64,000 nucleotides of DNA from Nepenthes gracilis (lineage: Eukaryota; Streptophyta; Magnoliopsida; Caryophyllales; Nepenthaceae), in assembly GCA_033239525.1 (NCBI GenBank), contig BSYO01000025.1, forward strand, positions 5,862,001 through 5,926,000. The letters run 5' to 3'. The notes beneath the pieces are model-generated. The model was given only the letters and a program-made list of their open reading frames with translations. It was not told the DNA's origin and did not search any database. Numbering within the stretch: position 1 is the stretch's first letter; each line of letters starts with the position of its first letter. Both the position numbers and the translations under genes were made by a program. Positions 23,463-34,820 of the stretch are shown in pieces.

Positions 23463-24336
23463 AATTTATACCACATAAGTATACTTTAGTTAAAAGTGTT
23501 ATTAAAAATAAAATAAATATACATTATATCATTTAGTTTAAGTAAAGCTAAATATTCTAATAAGGTGTTATTAAATTAACGTGGTATATTTTTTGGTCAC
23601 ATTTCAAATGCTATCAAATAATGTGACTATATATTCATTTATTGAAATATACTTTAGTTAATATAAATAAATAAGATATTTTTAAATTTAACATAGGTAG
23701 GATTTAAACTCAAGGATACTAAAAAACATTTTCATTTTTCTAGATTATCCAACGGTCACCTAGCCCCAAGTTCGTTTGAATTAAAGTACTCCATCGCCGA
23801 CAAGTTGCTTTGATTGCCGACAAGTTGCTTTGCTGGCCCCCTGATCAAACAACTCATGAAAACCAACAAAAGAACTCCCCCCACCACCAACGGTAACCTT
23901 CCCATGCCCAATACCACCTACAAAATAACTAACCTTTTATTTGTAAAGTGAATGGCCCACCGCTCTGATACTTTAAATTATTATAAAATATATAGTAACT
24001 TCTTAAATGTGCGTTGAATTTGATTAATCACCAAAATATATAATTATAATATATCTTTTATATTTTACAGATAATACAACGTGAAATAATAATTATGGTA
24101 TATTTTATATTATTATTATTTATTTATTTTGATTGGTTGACTTGACTGTTAAAAATTAAACTATATGAAAAATAAAAACAATAAAAGAGTAAAAAAAAAA
24201 AGGGTCATGAACTAAGTTGATGCTTTATCATACACAAGTCAAATATCATTTGTTTTATTGCTCTCCGAAAAATTTTCCATGGTCATCAAAATACACTAGA
24301 GTAAGTGCGGAACTAATTAATCATGTAGGAAAAGAA
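23463..24336. other. Intergenic DNA between element B and the MCTP gene
   Basis: AT-rich, no coding signal. A 17-bp tandem duplication (GCCGACAAGTTGCTTTG, about 23796-23831) is the only structure seen. It should include the 3' UTR and polyadenylation region of the MCTP gene. Confidence 0.5.
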
Positions 24337-27321
24337 TTACATGATTTGGTCTGAAAGTGATGGAAGTCGTCGAAAAAAGTTGGTCGCAATAGATGGCATG
24401 TCATCCCGATACCTAGGATGTCGCAAATAGTAAAACCCAAACCCAATGACAAATAGCTTGAATGGAACTAGATAAAAAAGCAATGATGCAATAAGACAAA
24501 ATATCATGAATATTGCACTCGCTCTAGGATCCTTCCAATAGTATAGAGCTTCGACCCGCTCCCATTGGGCTGCCATGTCACCCAAAAAGGTTTGGGCCCT
24601 TCCTGCCAAGGCCCGCAACTTATCGTATCGGATTCGAATCACTTCTAATGATCGTGTGGTTGGAATCCCATCGAACTCTTCGTCAAGCTCATCCAGGCTC
24701 ATTGCATCCACGTAGGACAATCTCGAGTCAATACTTGGTGGCACACAATGACGGTATCTGATCTTCATGGCCAGTATCAAGAATATGTACATGAACACCA
24801 CGGGCAACACTAGATGTGGGAATAACACAACCACAACAAGTACCATATGAACCAAAAGAGTTGTTGGCGGGTGAATCCAATTCCGAATCCCATCGACCCA
24901 ACGAACCACCGTCGCCACTTTTGATAAGCCGCCCACTACTCGGAACCAATTCACCTTACTTCTTCGCATGCTCCACACATGAGTATCGGAGTCCAACATG
25001 AGTTGAACCACCTCTTGGTCCAAAGCAGGTTCTGCTCGAGCAAGCCTAGAAGTAATGATATGCATAGCTGCATAGCGTAATAGGTCTTGTTGGGCTCGTC
25101 CCAATGGGCATACATAATGCATTCTGGGAAGCATTGGGCTAGAATAGCTTTGGATCAAGCTGATCCAAGACGAACATGAGAATCTGATAGCAATCTCAAT
25201 CTCACCCATCCTTTTGGCCCCACTGAGGAGCAATACTGTGAGAGGATACGTGTTTAGATAAACTCGATTTATGTCGAGGGTGGATAGTCGGATACGAATC
25301 TTCCCGATACGGGTATCTTTACCTAGCTTCCTCACAACATCGTGCTTGTACCGTCCATTATCAAAAACTCCAATAGTGAGCATGGTGCATGGATCGTAAA
25401 CGTCCCACGTGTATTGCTCATTCCACCGGGGATTAAACCTATCAATTATTGTACGGGTTCGGATCCACTTGGGCCCGTATTTGGCCACCACATAAGCATC
25501 CGTGGTGCCACACATTCCTTCCTTGGTCTTTACCGGCAACAGGTTGGTCGCTTGGCGTATGCCCACTTCAAGCAGACCGATCGGTGCTTTCGCTAGTTGC
25601 TTATCCGAAGCCTGCACGCCGCTGATCACGTGAGCGGCCTCATCGAGCACGTGATAGCCGCCCTCCAAGCACACCTTCACGTGTATCCTCCCGACGTACG
25701 GTTTATCGTTCACGTCGCTCACCAAATTAAACCACCGCGACTTCAGCTCCGTCCAGGTACCGACCCTCTTCTCGACGCTTGCCACGTGTATTTTGGCATG
25801 ACCCACAGGCTCTCCACTTGTCACGTTCTCAACGGTGACGATCAACTGCGGGATAAATGGCTCGGCCGCAACGAAAATAATATCCTCGTTCCACGTGGGA
25901 TTGGAGGAGCAGGAAGTGGGACCCGCAGACACGCGAGTTGTCTTGAAAACCTGCGAGCCCAGCCGAGCCTTGACGTACAGCTCGGGGCTCCGTGCCCTAG
26001 GCTGGGCGTCCGAGCCTAACTGCAAATCTTGGGTTTGGATGACCGTTAGTCTCAGATACCAAAGCTTTGGAGAGAGATAAACTTTGGACCGGGTCTCCGA
26101 TATCAGACCGCCGGAGTCTGATTGCCAGGCCTCTTGAAACGCCTCGTCGGCCTGAGTGCCGACCCATACGGCGACCATGACGTCAACTTCCGATGAGCCT
26201 TCTGGAGCTTCCAGACTGTACCACTGCGGCGCTAGAGGGCTGTCTGGTGGTACTCGTTTCGGCACTTCCTGCAGATCGAACGACACCGTTCCGAGAGAAC
26301 TCTCCGTGGAAGTGCTCTCTTCTGTGCATTTTCTTTCTCCCCAAACTGAAATCTCTAAGGAGGTGGAGTTCAATCCTTCCTTGTCCAAAGCGAAGACTTG
26401 ATTCCAGTCTTTGCCATCGATTTGCGAAGTCGTCTTGATGCTGTGCGTTCCAATGACGAGCTTGGCGAAGATCGAAGACTCTGGATCTGGATTTTGTCTT
26501 TTCGCCTTCACGACTCGAACGTAGAGAAACGGCATCTGATCGACGAGATCGTATGCAATGCGACCTCGATTGCCCCCAACTAATCGGAGATCTAAGTCGC
26601 TGTTGATTCTGCCATCCGATTGTTTTACTTTCTGCAGTTTATTTTTCCCCTCGGATTTCTCGGTTTGAGAGATCGGTGGATTTTCAACCACTGTTCCTGC
26701 ATCCAGTGGCCGTGGTGGTGGATCTGTTTGTTGTGATGGCAGAGACTCCTCCGGCGGCTTCCCCTCTTTCTTAGGCTTCTCTTCGTCCTCCTCCTCCTTC
26801 GATTGCTCTGTTTTATTCTCCTCCTCTGCCGGTTCTGTCCCCACCGTGGGCTCAGCCGCCTGCGCCGGAGCTTCGGACTTCTTCTCATTCTGATCCAAAG
26901 TGTCGTTCGCGACCGTCGGATCTTCGTACCAAATTTTGAGTCCGATTTCTCCTTTAATCTGTGAGAAGACGCTCCTTTTCTCTAGGGGATAGTAAATCAA
27001 TGTCTCCGATCCGGCCTCGGCAAATTTGGTTCCAGTCACCTTGGCTTTTCCGAGAAAATTGTTGCGCCTGCCGGACCTTTTGTCATTGTAGACGTTAAGC
27101 TCCAAGACGTCGGACGGCATGGATTCAGCGTCGTGGACAACGAACTCGAGCTTCTCGTCCCATTGAGGGTTAAGATCTCTGGAAATCGTTTTTGTTCTCC
27201 GTCTTTGGCCGTCGAAGTCGACTATCACATAGGCGCTCGCCGTCCCATGGCCGTCTTTTGGCATTAGATTCTTCGCATTGCAGACTTCGACGATCAACTT
27301 TCTGCTGCTAATCTCTGACAT
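24337..27321 (-). CDS. MCTP-family multiple C2 domain and transmembrane protein (994 aa, intact)
   Basis: An uninterrupted single-exon gene; most plant MCTPs are also intronless. C2 domains lie at about residues 7-130, 262-375, 418-535 and 578-715. The first has the acidic loops PKDGHG, VDFDG and RDLNPQWDE, and the fourth has TDAYV, DRFNPRWNE and VFDNG. The second and third lack most loop aspartates, so probably only the outer domains bind calcium. Residues 145-235 are a charged Glu/Lys/Pro linker. The C-terminal PRT_C (PF08372) region has two hydrophobic blocks, about 818-853 and 933-968, and ends FFRRLPSLSDQIM. MCTPs tether ER to plasma membrane, notably at plasmodesmata; relatives include QUIRKY and FTIP1. 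From memory the N-terminus is closest to Arabidopsis MCTP14 (At3g03680), not verified. The start at 27321 is supported by the C2 domain beginning at residue 7. Confidence 0.97.
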   Translation of the reverse strand: MSEISSRKLIVEVCNAKNLMPKDGHGTASAYVIVDFDGQRRRTKTISRDLNPQWDEKLEFVVHDAESMPSDVLELNVYNDKRSGRRNNFLGKAKVTGTKFAEAGSETLIYYPLEKRSVFSQIKGEIGLKIWYEDPTVANDTLDQNEKKSEAPAQAAEPTVGTEPAEEENKTEQSKEEEDEEKPKKEGKPPEESLPSQQTDPPPRPLDAGTVVENPPISQTEKSEGKNKLQKVKQSDGRINSDLDLRLVGGNRGRIAYDLVDQMPFLYVRVVKAKRQNPDPESSIFAKLVIGTHSIKTTSQIDGKDWNQVFALDKEGLNSTSLEISVWGERKCTEESTSTESSLGTVSFDLQEVPKRVPPDSPLAPQWYSLEAPEGSSEVDVMVAVWVGTQADEAFQEAWQSDSGGLISETRSKVYLSPKLWYLRLTVIQTQDLQLGSDAQPRARSPELYVKARLGSQVFKTTRVSAGPTSCSSNPTWNEDIIFVAAEPFIPQLIVTVENVTSGEPVGHAKIHVASVEKRVGTWTELKSRWFNLVSDVNDKPYVGRIHVKVCLEGGYHVLDEAAHVISGVQASDKQLAKAPIGLLEVGIRQATNLLPVKTKEGMCGTTDAYVVAKYGPKWIRTRTIIDRFNPRWNEQYTWDVYDPCTMLTIGVFDNGRYKHDVVRKLGKDTRIGKIRIRLSTLDINRVYLNTYPLTVLLLSGAKRMGEIEIAIRFSCSSWISLIQSYSSPMLPRMHYVCPLGRAQQDLLRYAAMHIITSRLARAEPALDQEVVQLMLDSDTHVWSMRRSKVNWFRVVGGLSKVATVVRWVDGIRNWIHPPTTLLVHMVLVVVVLFPHLVLPVVFMYIFLILAMKIRYRHCVPPSIDSRLSYVDAMSLDELDEEFDGIPTTRSLEVIRIRYDKLRALAGRAQTFLGDMAAQWERVEALYYWKDPRASAIFMIFCLIASLLFYLVPFKLFVIGFGFYYLRHPRYRDDMPSIATNFFRRLPSLSDQIM

Positions 27322-27600
27322 TTTTACACAAAGTGAATCAAGAGAGAGTGTGAGAAAGAGAGCGATACAGAGATTGGGAAGTTTAGTTTGTAGGCAATTG
27401 CCTGAGTTTTTGGTATGGTTTTAGGCTTTCTGTGTGGCTCGATCTCTGGGTTTTGAGTTCGTACTTATGGAAGGTGATCCGATGCGGGAAGGTGGGGGGG
27501 GGGATTCATAGAGAAGAGCGGAGGAAGATGGTAGGAGTAGGAGGCACTGCCATGTCAGAGATACAGGTAAGGCTTGAGTGGCCACGTGGATTATCTTGGG
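27322..27600 (-). promoter_or_regulatory. 5' UTR and proximal promoter of the MCTP gene
   Basis: Next to the start codon is a pyrimidine-rich tract on the coding strand (GA-rich on plus, about 27338-27365), common in plant 5' leaders. A perfect G-box CACGTG at 27583-27588, within GCCACGTGGA, lies about 262 bp upstream of the ATG. A G10 run is at about 27494-27503. No clear TATA box was found. Confidence 0.45.
27583..27588. promoter_or_regulatory. G-box CACGTG upstream of the MCTP gene
   Basis: A palindromic CACGTG followed by G, which also fits the ABRE core ACGTGG. Position is compatible with bZIP/bHLH control. A six-base motif alone is weak evidence. Confidence 0.4.
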
Positions 27601-28332
27601 AAATGAGATAAAATCTCAGTTGATGAAATTGTTCAGAGGTAAAGCAGCGTGCCTGGTACTAATTCCTCTCTCTGCATATTCCTGGTAAGTTGAATCTCAA
27701 CTTGCGGTGAAAATGGGTGAATTAATTATTATTTTTGAAATTGGAATATGATTTAAAAAAAGATGATGTGACTCTATTTTCTAATTGTAAAAGTTGGTTT
27801 TGTGATTATTCTTTTATAAAAAAATAAAAATTTATTTATTTTAAATAATTAAATTATAACTATTTATATAAAATTAAATGATTAATATTAAAAGATATCT
27901 ATAAAAAATATAGTTGCAAGGTTTTATATTCATAAAAAATTATTGCCCCTAATTAAGATGTATTCCCATCAACCCCATGGTGAATTAGCTTGGATCTATA
28001 TTATATTTAGTTACCTCTACCTATTGCCTAATAGGTGACACTTTGTGAAAAATACAAATATAACAGTGCAAAATTATATTTGTTTATGAATGTTGAGTCC
28101 ATCTATAATTCAAAATGTAAATAGGCCTAAGGGGAAGAAGAGGACCAAAACATTCATAGATCACACATTGGCCTAGGTAGCCTAGGGGGCCTAATACCAT
28201 GCAGGGCAATAAAGTAAAGCTCAGAACAATATTGAACTAGAAACTATAGGTTCAACCCGTTGAGTGGTCATCACGTGTCATTCGGCTTTATGTTTGCCTC
28301 CAGGCAACCATAGATTAACTACTTGTAGTCAA
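27601..28332. other. AT-rich intergenic DNA
   Basis: No coding, RNA or repeat signal that I can support. Confidence 0.5.
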
Positions 28333-28740
28333 TACCATTAGCCGTGGTTTCTTGTTCACAAGACCAACAACATGTGGCACGGTTACTAGTTCAAACGGTT
28401 AAATAACAAATCCACTACTTAGGTTTTGAGCAAAAATCACTCTGTGGCTCCCACGCCCTAAAAAAAGGGGCTAAATCTAACTTAAAAAAATGAAAAAGAA
28501 TTTTCTCTTCTCAGAAAGAGCAAACACTTCGAACCTTAGTCCTATGGCATTTCTTATTCTATCTTACTCTTTTATATGCTTATTAGATGACTAAAACTTA
28601 CTTTAATATTAAAGAATAATTTATAGAATGGGTCACTTTTTCTTTGATGAATTTATTTTGTCTTATATTATATAAAATTTGGGTTGAAAGGTCAAATAAC
28701 TCACTTTAGAATTTCTTGATCGAAATTTAGATTTTAGGTA
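28333..28740 (+). repeat. Diverged direct repeat, copy 1
   Basis: Starts CAATACCATTAGCCGTGGTT and shares with 30024-30460 a series of blocks: the start, CCCTAAAAA, AGAGCAAACACTTCG, and TGCTTATTAG-TGACTAAAAC. The CTTATTAGATGACTAAAAC tail recalls the LTR region of gypsy elements before the PBS. A candidate LTR remnant. Confidence 0.5.
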
Positions 28741-30023
28741 TGTAGGGGTAATGGCATCTATGAGAAGCAAGTTAATCAACTTGTTTACCCGAAATAAAAA
28801 ACACACTTATGAAGATCCATCCAACTGCCCATCATGGACAACAACACCAAGGTGCTCAGACCAATCGGGTCTACTATCAAGTAATATGCCATCTCATGGC
28901 ATCCATTCAAATAATTACAGCCAAATAAGCACCCATTTTCTAACAACCTTAGACATTGGAACAATGGTAGATCTAACTCCAAGACTTTTTTTTTTTTTTG
29001 GGTAAATAAATAAATTGAAGTAAAATAAATGAAATTACAAGACGATATTCTAACTCTAAGTGTTTTGCCGACTTAGAGGTAGAACAAACGAGTTAGGGCA
29101 TACTCAAGTATCACCATGAACAAAACCATGAAATCGAGCGAAAGAAAACAGAAAACCATCTAGTTTATAGCAAACAATATAGCCGCTTCAGCATACCAAA
29201 CCGCCCACAGCACTAAATCGGGTAAGAAGCCACGTTAGCCAAGACTAGTAACTCGACCAAGCATACCGAAGCAATTACAACTCCAGCAAAAGGGCAAACG
29301 TTCCACATCAGCCAGGCCCAAACTAGCCTCCCGGATGCCATACCATCTCACAACATTCATCCCGGAAACCAGAATTAGGAGAATTGGAACAGGGGCAAAT
29401 CAGGTTTCTGAAACAAACAAAAAACCCCCAACCAACTGTGAATTCAAAAACATAGGTGTGGAATCCTTTTAATCCACAAAAATTTATCCAGCAGGCCGGC
29501 TTTCATAAAGTCTACTCACTAGCTTCAGACAACTGCAACACCATGCCCATTATAGAGGAACAGATTCAACAGGCCACCATCCAACTCCAAGACATGTTAA
29601 GAATATTCAAATCTTTCAATGACTAATTTGAAGACCAGCCATATCAGGTTGTAGTCTCTCTATTACATGCTTCAAACTCTGAGAAAAAGTCAAAAGATAA
29701 GAAAACCACCTCTAAAAATTACAAATTTGGCCCTAGTCACTGGTGGTTCATGAGGTAAACTACTGCCTGATTCCTTGCCCCTTGAAAAGTCGCCTAAACT
29801 TTGGAGATAATGAATAAATCCTCGAGAGATAGAATCTCATATGCGCATGGAATTCTAAGCAATGCTTCCTCCGGGGGAGAGGATCCTACAGGAATACCCC
29901 ACACACCCTCCTTGCTAGGTAGATACTATGAATATCTACCAATCATTCTAAGTTAAGGAATTTTCTTAATACCAATCGAATAGCCTTCACCATTGAAGTG
30001 AAGGAAAAAATTGAGCAACCCCA
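28741..30023. other. Sequence between the two direct repeats
   Basis: Contains an oligo-T run at about 28986-29000 followed by GGGTAAATAAATAAA, which looks like the reverse complement of a LINE or SINE 3' tail, and otherwise no recognised coding. A short frame at 28751-29005 has no recognisable family. Confidence 0.35.
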
Positions 30024-30460
30024 ACACCATTAGCTGCGGTTCCTTATCCCTAAGATTAGAAATGTGAGATGCAGTTATTGGCTCAAATAGTTGGCAACCA
30101 ACCCATAACTTGGGTCATAGGCAAAAACCATTCAAGAAAAGAACCGTTTATAGTGACTGCTATAAATCGCGACTCCCTCACCCTAAAAAGTGGGATGAAT
30201 CTAAATTAAAAAGAAAAACAAACTAAAAAATAATTTTCTCTTTTTAAAAAGAACAAACACTTCAGAGTCTAATCCTGTTACCCTTCTCATTCTTTTTTTT
30301 CTCTCTCCAATGTGCTTATTAGGTGACCAAAACTAATATTTGCATTGGAGGATAACCTTGAAAATGAGTTCCTTTTTCTCTGAAATTTTTTTAGGCCAAA
30401 AGATCTAATAACTTGCTTTAAAATTCCTCACATTGGAATACAAATTTTAGGTTTAAGTTA
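30024..30460 (+). repeat. Diverged direct repeat, copy 2
   Basis: See copy 1. Same orientation, about 1.69 kb downstream. The pair could be the LTRs of an old short non-autonomous element or two separate LTR fragments. Confidence 0.5.
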
Positions 30461-31523
30461 ATTAGTAAGATAGATTTTGAAAAACCTATTTATCTAAAAT
30501 ATTGTGTTTATCAAAAAAAAAAAGAAAAAAAAAAAGAAAAAAGAAAGACAAATATATTTAGTTTTGCTTCTTTTAGTAGGTTAATACAACGTGAATTAAT
30601 TAGTTAAAGATATATGGATGATATAATATCCTTCCAACTACAAGATTCCTTTTAGCTTGTAAAGCAATCGTCCAGACAAGGATCTGAGGCAAATTCTCCA
30701 CGTGTTTGGTAATTTAATAAGCGTACTTTACGAATTTTACAGCTCTATAGTATTTGAGCGGGAGAACGATGCATTCAAAAAAAAAAAAAAAAGGAAAAAG
30801 CCCTTATTAATTATGGGCTTTTACAGTAATTTTTTTTGGGAGACCAAATAATTTTTGAAATTATATTATTCAAAATCCAACTATATGAATTAAATTTTTT
30901 ATATTTTAAAAATTAAACTGAGAAAAAATAAAATAAGAATAAAATTGTAAAAATTTTGAGTATTATTTTGATTATTTATTTCGTTGGGAAAGAGCAAATA
31001 GAGATTGTTCACACGTTGCCTGTAGAAAGGTGCAAGTGGGCTTTTGTCACTGCTTTTGAATTCTTTTTATATAGGCTTATTATTTTTAAAAAAATAATAA
31101 TTTAAATACAATTTATAATTTCATAATAATTATAAAATTATTTGGAATAATTTTTTAAAAAAAAACCTCAATAATTTTCGATGTAATTTTACTGACAAAA
31201 TTTAACTCGCATTATTTCTGGAACTGAAATAAATTATTAAATTTTTAAGTTAATTGTAGAACATATTACAAACCTACAATTAAAAATGCAAAAAAAAAAA
31301 GAAAAAGAAAAAGGAGCACGTGGGCCCCCCTGCACGAAAAATGAACGTTGGTCCTGCTCTTTTGTTCCCATTCGTCTCCGTTCAATCTCGTCGTACGTCG
31401 TCGGCTTGGACTGAGGGCGGCCTCTCCTACGTAATTAGAGAGAGCCATTTTTCTTGAATTTCAATTGTTAGATTTTGATGATTTAATAAGTTTTATTTAT
31501 AGATTTTTAAAATAATATAAAAT
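30461..31523. other. AT-rich intergenic DNA
   Basis: Many A and T runs (for example near 30509-30542 and 30777-30793). No gene seen. It ends at the start of element C. Confidence 0.55.
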
Positions 31524-32458
31524 TGTTGGGTCATGTTGTTAGCCATACGAGACAGATCAGGCCCACAAAGAACAATGCGCCCATGAGAAAAGGAGAAAGA
31601 CGCGAGAAAGCGTCGCCACCACCTAAGCGGGGAATGGTCGCAGTTCACGCTTAACGAAGAAACTGCGCATTAAATGCGCCGCGGGAACAGGAGTGAAAGC
31701 GGCGGAAAGCTTAATAGAGGCGTGGAAGACTACGCCAACGCCTTATCATTCTTGTCTGTGACGGCCAACCACTCCTCTCTCAAGGAAAATCGGCGTGATC
31801 GCAGGCGCTGCCAAAGCGTGCACGACACGCTATCGGGACAGCCGGCGTGACCGGCGGTCAACGACCCGAGCAACGGGCGTCTTGGCGCCCAAGAGTCCCA
31901 AACGGGGAGGAGGCATATAAGCGCTCTCACCCTCCGGAGAAAAGGATTCGCTCTCAATTTGGATTCGAACTCGGGAGAAGCGGTTTTTTGGTTTCGCGAC
32001 CTTGCGACTAAGGGTTACCTTGGATCCCAAGCACTAGTCCGGCTTCCATAAGGCTCCAATCCTCTGGCGGATTGGGCCAAATCGTTCTCCTTCTTCTCAT
32101 CCCGTCAGCGGGAAAGTTAGCCACTCATCGCCCGATGCACCCGAGGAAGCCAGGCCTTCCATCACCTCGCTCACCGCATTTCTACTCATCACCACATAAG
32201 TTCTTCTTACGCATCACAAGCATTTTTACGCGCACCACCTTAGCGTGCGCATTTCCACATCAGTGCGGGAATTTGCCGACTTGAGCGTCGGAGTGGCCTT
32301 GGTGGGAGAAATCTGCTGCACCCTTCACCTCTTGTTTGTTGTTTGTGTTGTGCGGCAGTCGAGTTAGAGACGGAGACCGGATCCTTCTTCCGAGCCCGCG
32401 CGCTTAGGAATCCGAAGGCTCCTTAATCCGCATAACAACCTTGGGCCCGGACGCAACA
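31524..32458 (+). repeat. 5' LTR of element C
   Basis: Starts TGTTGGGTCATGTT and ends GGACGCAACA just before the PBS. It matches the 3' LTR from the first base to about position 32323. The differences between the two LTRs are mainly small indels, with some substitutions. Confidence 0.85.
31916..31921 (+). promoter_or_regulatory. TATA box of element C 5' LTR
   Basis: TATAAG within GGAGGCATATAAGCGCTCTC. The 3' LTR keeps the same context at 43597-43602. Confidence 0.5.
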
Positions 32459-32476
32459 TTGGCGCCGTCGTGTGGG
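32459..32476 (+). other. Primer-binding-site region, element C
   Basis: TTGGCGCCGTCGTGTGGG directly after the LTR. It is the least mutated PBS in the window and the reference for those of A, B and D. The tRNA is not assigned. Confidence 0.7.
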
Positions 32477-32530
32477 AAGCGGACAGAAGCCAAGTGTCAT
32501 TTCCTACCCAAGAAATTCGAACAACCAAGC

Positions 32531-34178
32531 ATGGTAAACACCCAGGCAGCGCGAGCCGGTGCTCTGCGGTGGAGACCACCGTCGAGGATGGAGTCCCCCC
32601 CACGGGGAACCAAGCGAACAACCAACCGGAGCCGGGCACCGCCACCTGGCCGCGGAGTTAGACGCCCTGAAGGAGATCCTCCTCGCCGTATGCGCGAACA
32701 CGGGGACCCCCGTGCCGGGGGCCGCCCCTAGCGCCCCGAGGCCTCAACTTCCGAAAGAAAGGCGTCGAGAGGCCACTCGCAGGAGGCGAGCCAATCGACT
32801 TGACCACGCGGCCGGCCCCAGCGCACCCAGTGGAACGCGGCTGAGACGAGGCGAAAGCCGCCTCGCCGATGGTGGCGGCAGGGGGAGGACAGCCAGAAGG
32901 ACGCTCCCTCCCGCAACTCGCGCGGCAACGGGAGACCACCGCCGCGGGCTCCAATGGGGAGCGCGCCTCCCATGCAGAGAGCCGCCACCCCGACAAGCAT
33001 GCATTTAACCCCGTGGGAACACGGAGCTCCGCGCCGTCCTCAATGCGCGAAGGGGCTCTACGGATCCTTCGATGGAGGAGAAAGTCAAGGTGTTGTGGGA
33101 CACCCCCGCACAAGGAGAAGCCCACGCCCTCCTCCGCCCGATCTCCGCAGTCGCCCTTCGCCATGGACTGCGGACACGGCCCGCTACGAGCAAGTTCGAA
33201 TGCCCGGTCATGGAGGGATACTGACGGAAGCAAGGATCCCATGGACCATCTCAACCGCTTCCGCACCCACCTCACTTTACAAGGGGCAAGTGAGGCCACG
33301 ATGTGTCGAGCTTCCCCGTCACCCTTAGGGGCGCGCGCTACTCGGTTCCATGGCCTCCCGAACTCCATATGCTCGTTCGACGAGCTCGCCGTAGCTTCCC
33401 CGAGCGATTCGCCTCCAAAGGCGGGAGGAGAGACAACCATGGCACCTAGTCCGCCTCCGCTGCAGGACGGATGAAAGCCTCAAGCGGTTCTGGACGTTTC
33501 ATCAGAGGCGCGGATCCCGCACCTCTCCGACGAATCAAGCTCAGTGCCTTCATCGCCACTTTGGCGGCGGGGACTTCTTCAAGCACTGTCGCACCGGCCG
33601 CCCGAGACTTTGTGGGAGGCGAGACCATTGCCCGGCGTATATCACGGCGAAGAGGCCAACGAAGCAAAACGCCCCGAGCGGGCGGATCGGCCCCCGGAGA
33701 CCTCCAGAGCCTACTGGAGGAAGAAAGAGGGACGGCGACCCAGCGCTTCATGGAGCGCCGAAAGCAGCAGCGACCCCCGCCGGGGCCTAAGAAGGATTAC
33801 AGCAGGGCCTCTCTGACCCCGCTGAATGATAGCCGCACAAACATCCTGATGCAGATCCAGGATGAAAGATTCTTCAAGTGGCCAAAGACACCCAAGGGTC
33901 CTGTGGCGGCGACAGACAAAGAAATGCTTGCCCGGTACCACCGTATGCGGGGCACTCAAGCGAGAACTACCGCACCTCGCGGCAGGGAGATTGAAGATCG
34001 ATCCGGCGAGGACACTTGAAGAGATTCGTGAAAGGCTCGGGCAAGAACCTGCCCCCTCGACGGAGAACCCGGCCGAACCACCAAGAGCCCGCACGGCGGC
34101 GGCGTAGTCCACATGATCTCTTCCGCCAACACACCGTGAACGCCGAGGCACGGACCGCCGGAAATAGCTTCCCGAAGA
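32531..34178 (+). pseudogene. gag of element C (frameshifted)
   Basis: ATG at 32531 gives MVNTQAARAG, 72 nt after the LTR, matching the MVN[ST]R starts of B and D. The frame then shifts repeatedly. The gag core is at about 33220-33600: SKDPMDHLNRFRTHLTLQGA, then a block equivalent to TRWFHGLPNSICSFDELA, then KLSAFIATL. The C-terminal LTPLNDSRTNILMQIQDERFF lies at 33812-33880. Few stop codons occur inside the correct frames; the damage is single-base indels. Confidence 0.85.
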
Positions 34179-34820
34179 GTGCTGGGCGAGTTAGGGGTTA
34201 GAAATGATGTCATTAGCTTTAGCAAAGACATGGCACATGTAACTTCCCCCCATACTGACCCCCTTGTTGTATCGGCCCTCGTTTCTGCTGGTGGTGATGA
34301 CTACCAGCTGAAACGGGTCTTCATTGATAATGGAAGCTCACAAAATTTGCTGTATCTTACTGCGTTCACCAAACTGGGACTAAAATGTAGCCAAATGAGG
34401 GCAGCAAACGGACCATTATACGGCTTGGACAACGAGCCTGTTCCAGTGCAAGGGATTATACGACTGGAAGTCACGATGGGGACTCACCCGCGCTCTATGA
34501 CGCGCGAGTTGGCGTTCCTCGTCGTCGACCTTCCGTCTGTATACAATGCCATACTCGGCAGACCATTCCTGACGGCCTTCGGCGATCACATCCATCCCGC
34601 TTTGAAGGTGAAATTTCCCACCCCTTGGGGGGTGGGAGAAGTTCTAGGAGATCAAGAAATGGGGCGGACGTGCTACTTGTCCCAAATCAGTCCTACGACA
34701 CCTTGCGGACCAAGTGAAGACCTGGACCTCCGCGACGAGACGTCGCTCCAACAGCCCGGGCGTCGAGAGGAGAGGAGGCGGTCGCTCGATCCCTCCCGAT
34801 CCGAGCAGTGCACAAGATAG
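34179..34820 (+). pseudogene. Protease region of element C (open frame of 213 codons)
   Basis: The best preserved protease in the window. It reads VISFSKDMAHVTSPHTDPLVVSALVS, then VFIDNGSSQNLLYLTAF with an active-site-like D-N-G, then EVTMGTHPRSM and FLVVDLPSVYNAILGRPFL, the typical C-terminal block. It is part of a gag-pol polyprotein rather than a separate gene, and both neighbours are out of frame with it. Retropepsin-type proteases cut Gag-Pol and act as dimers. Confidence 0.85.

Noticed and set aside
24728..26583. Plus-strand and other-frame open segments within the MCTP gene
   Set aside because: Shadows of the 994-codon gene; no independent family or start context.
32559..33440. Open frames of up to 260 codons on both strands of the element C gag region
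   Set aside because: GC-rich DNA lowers stop frequency in all frames; only the frames carrying gag blocks match a family.
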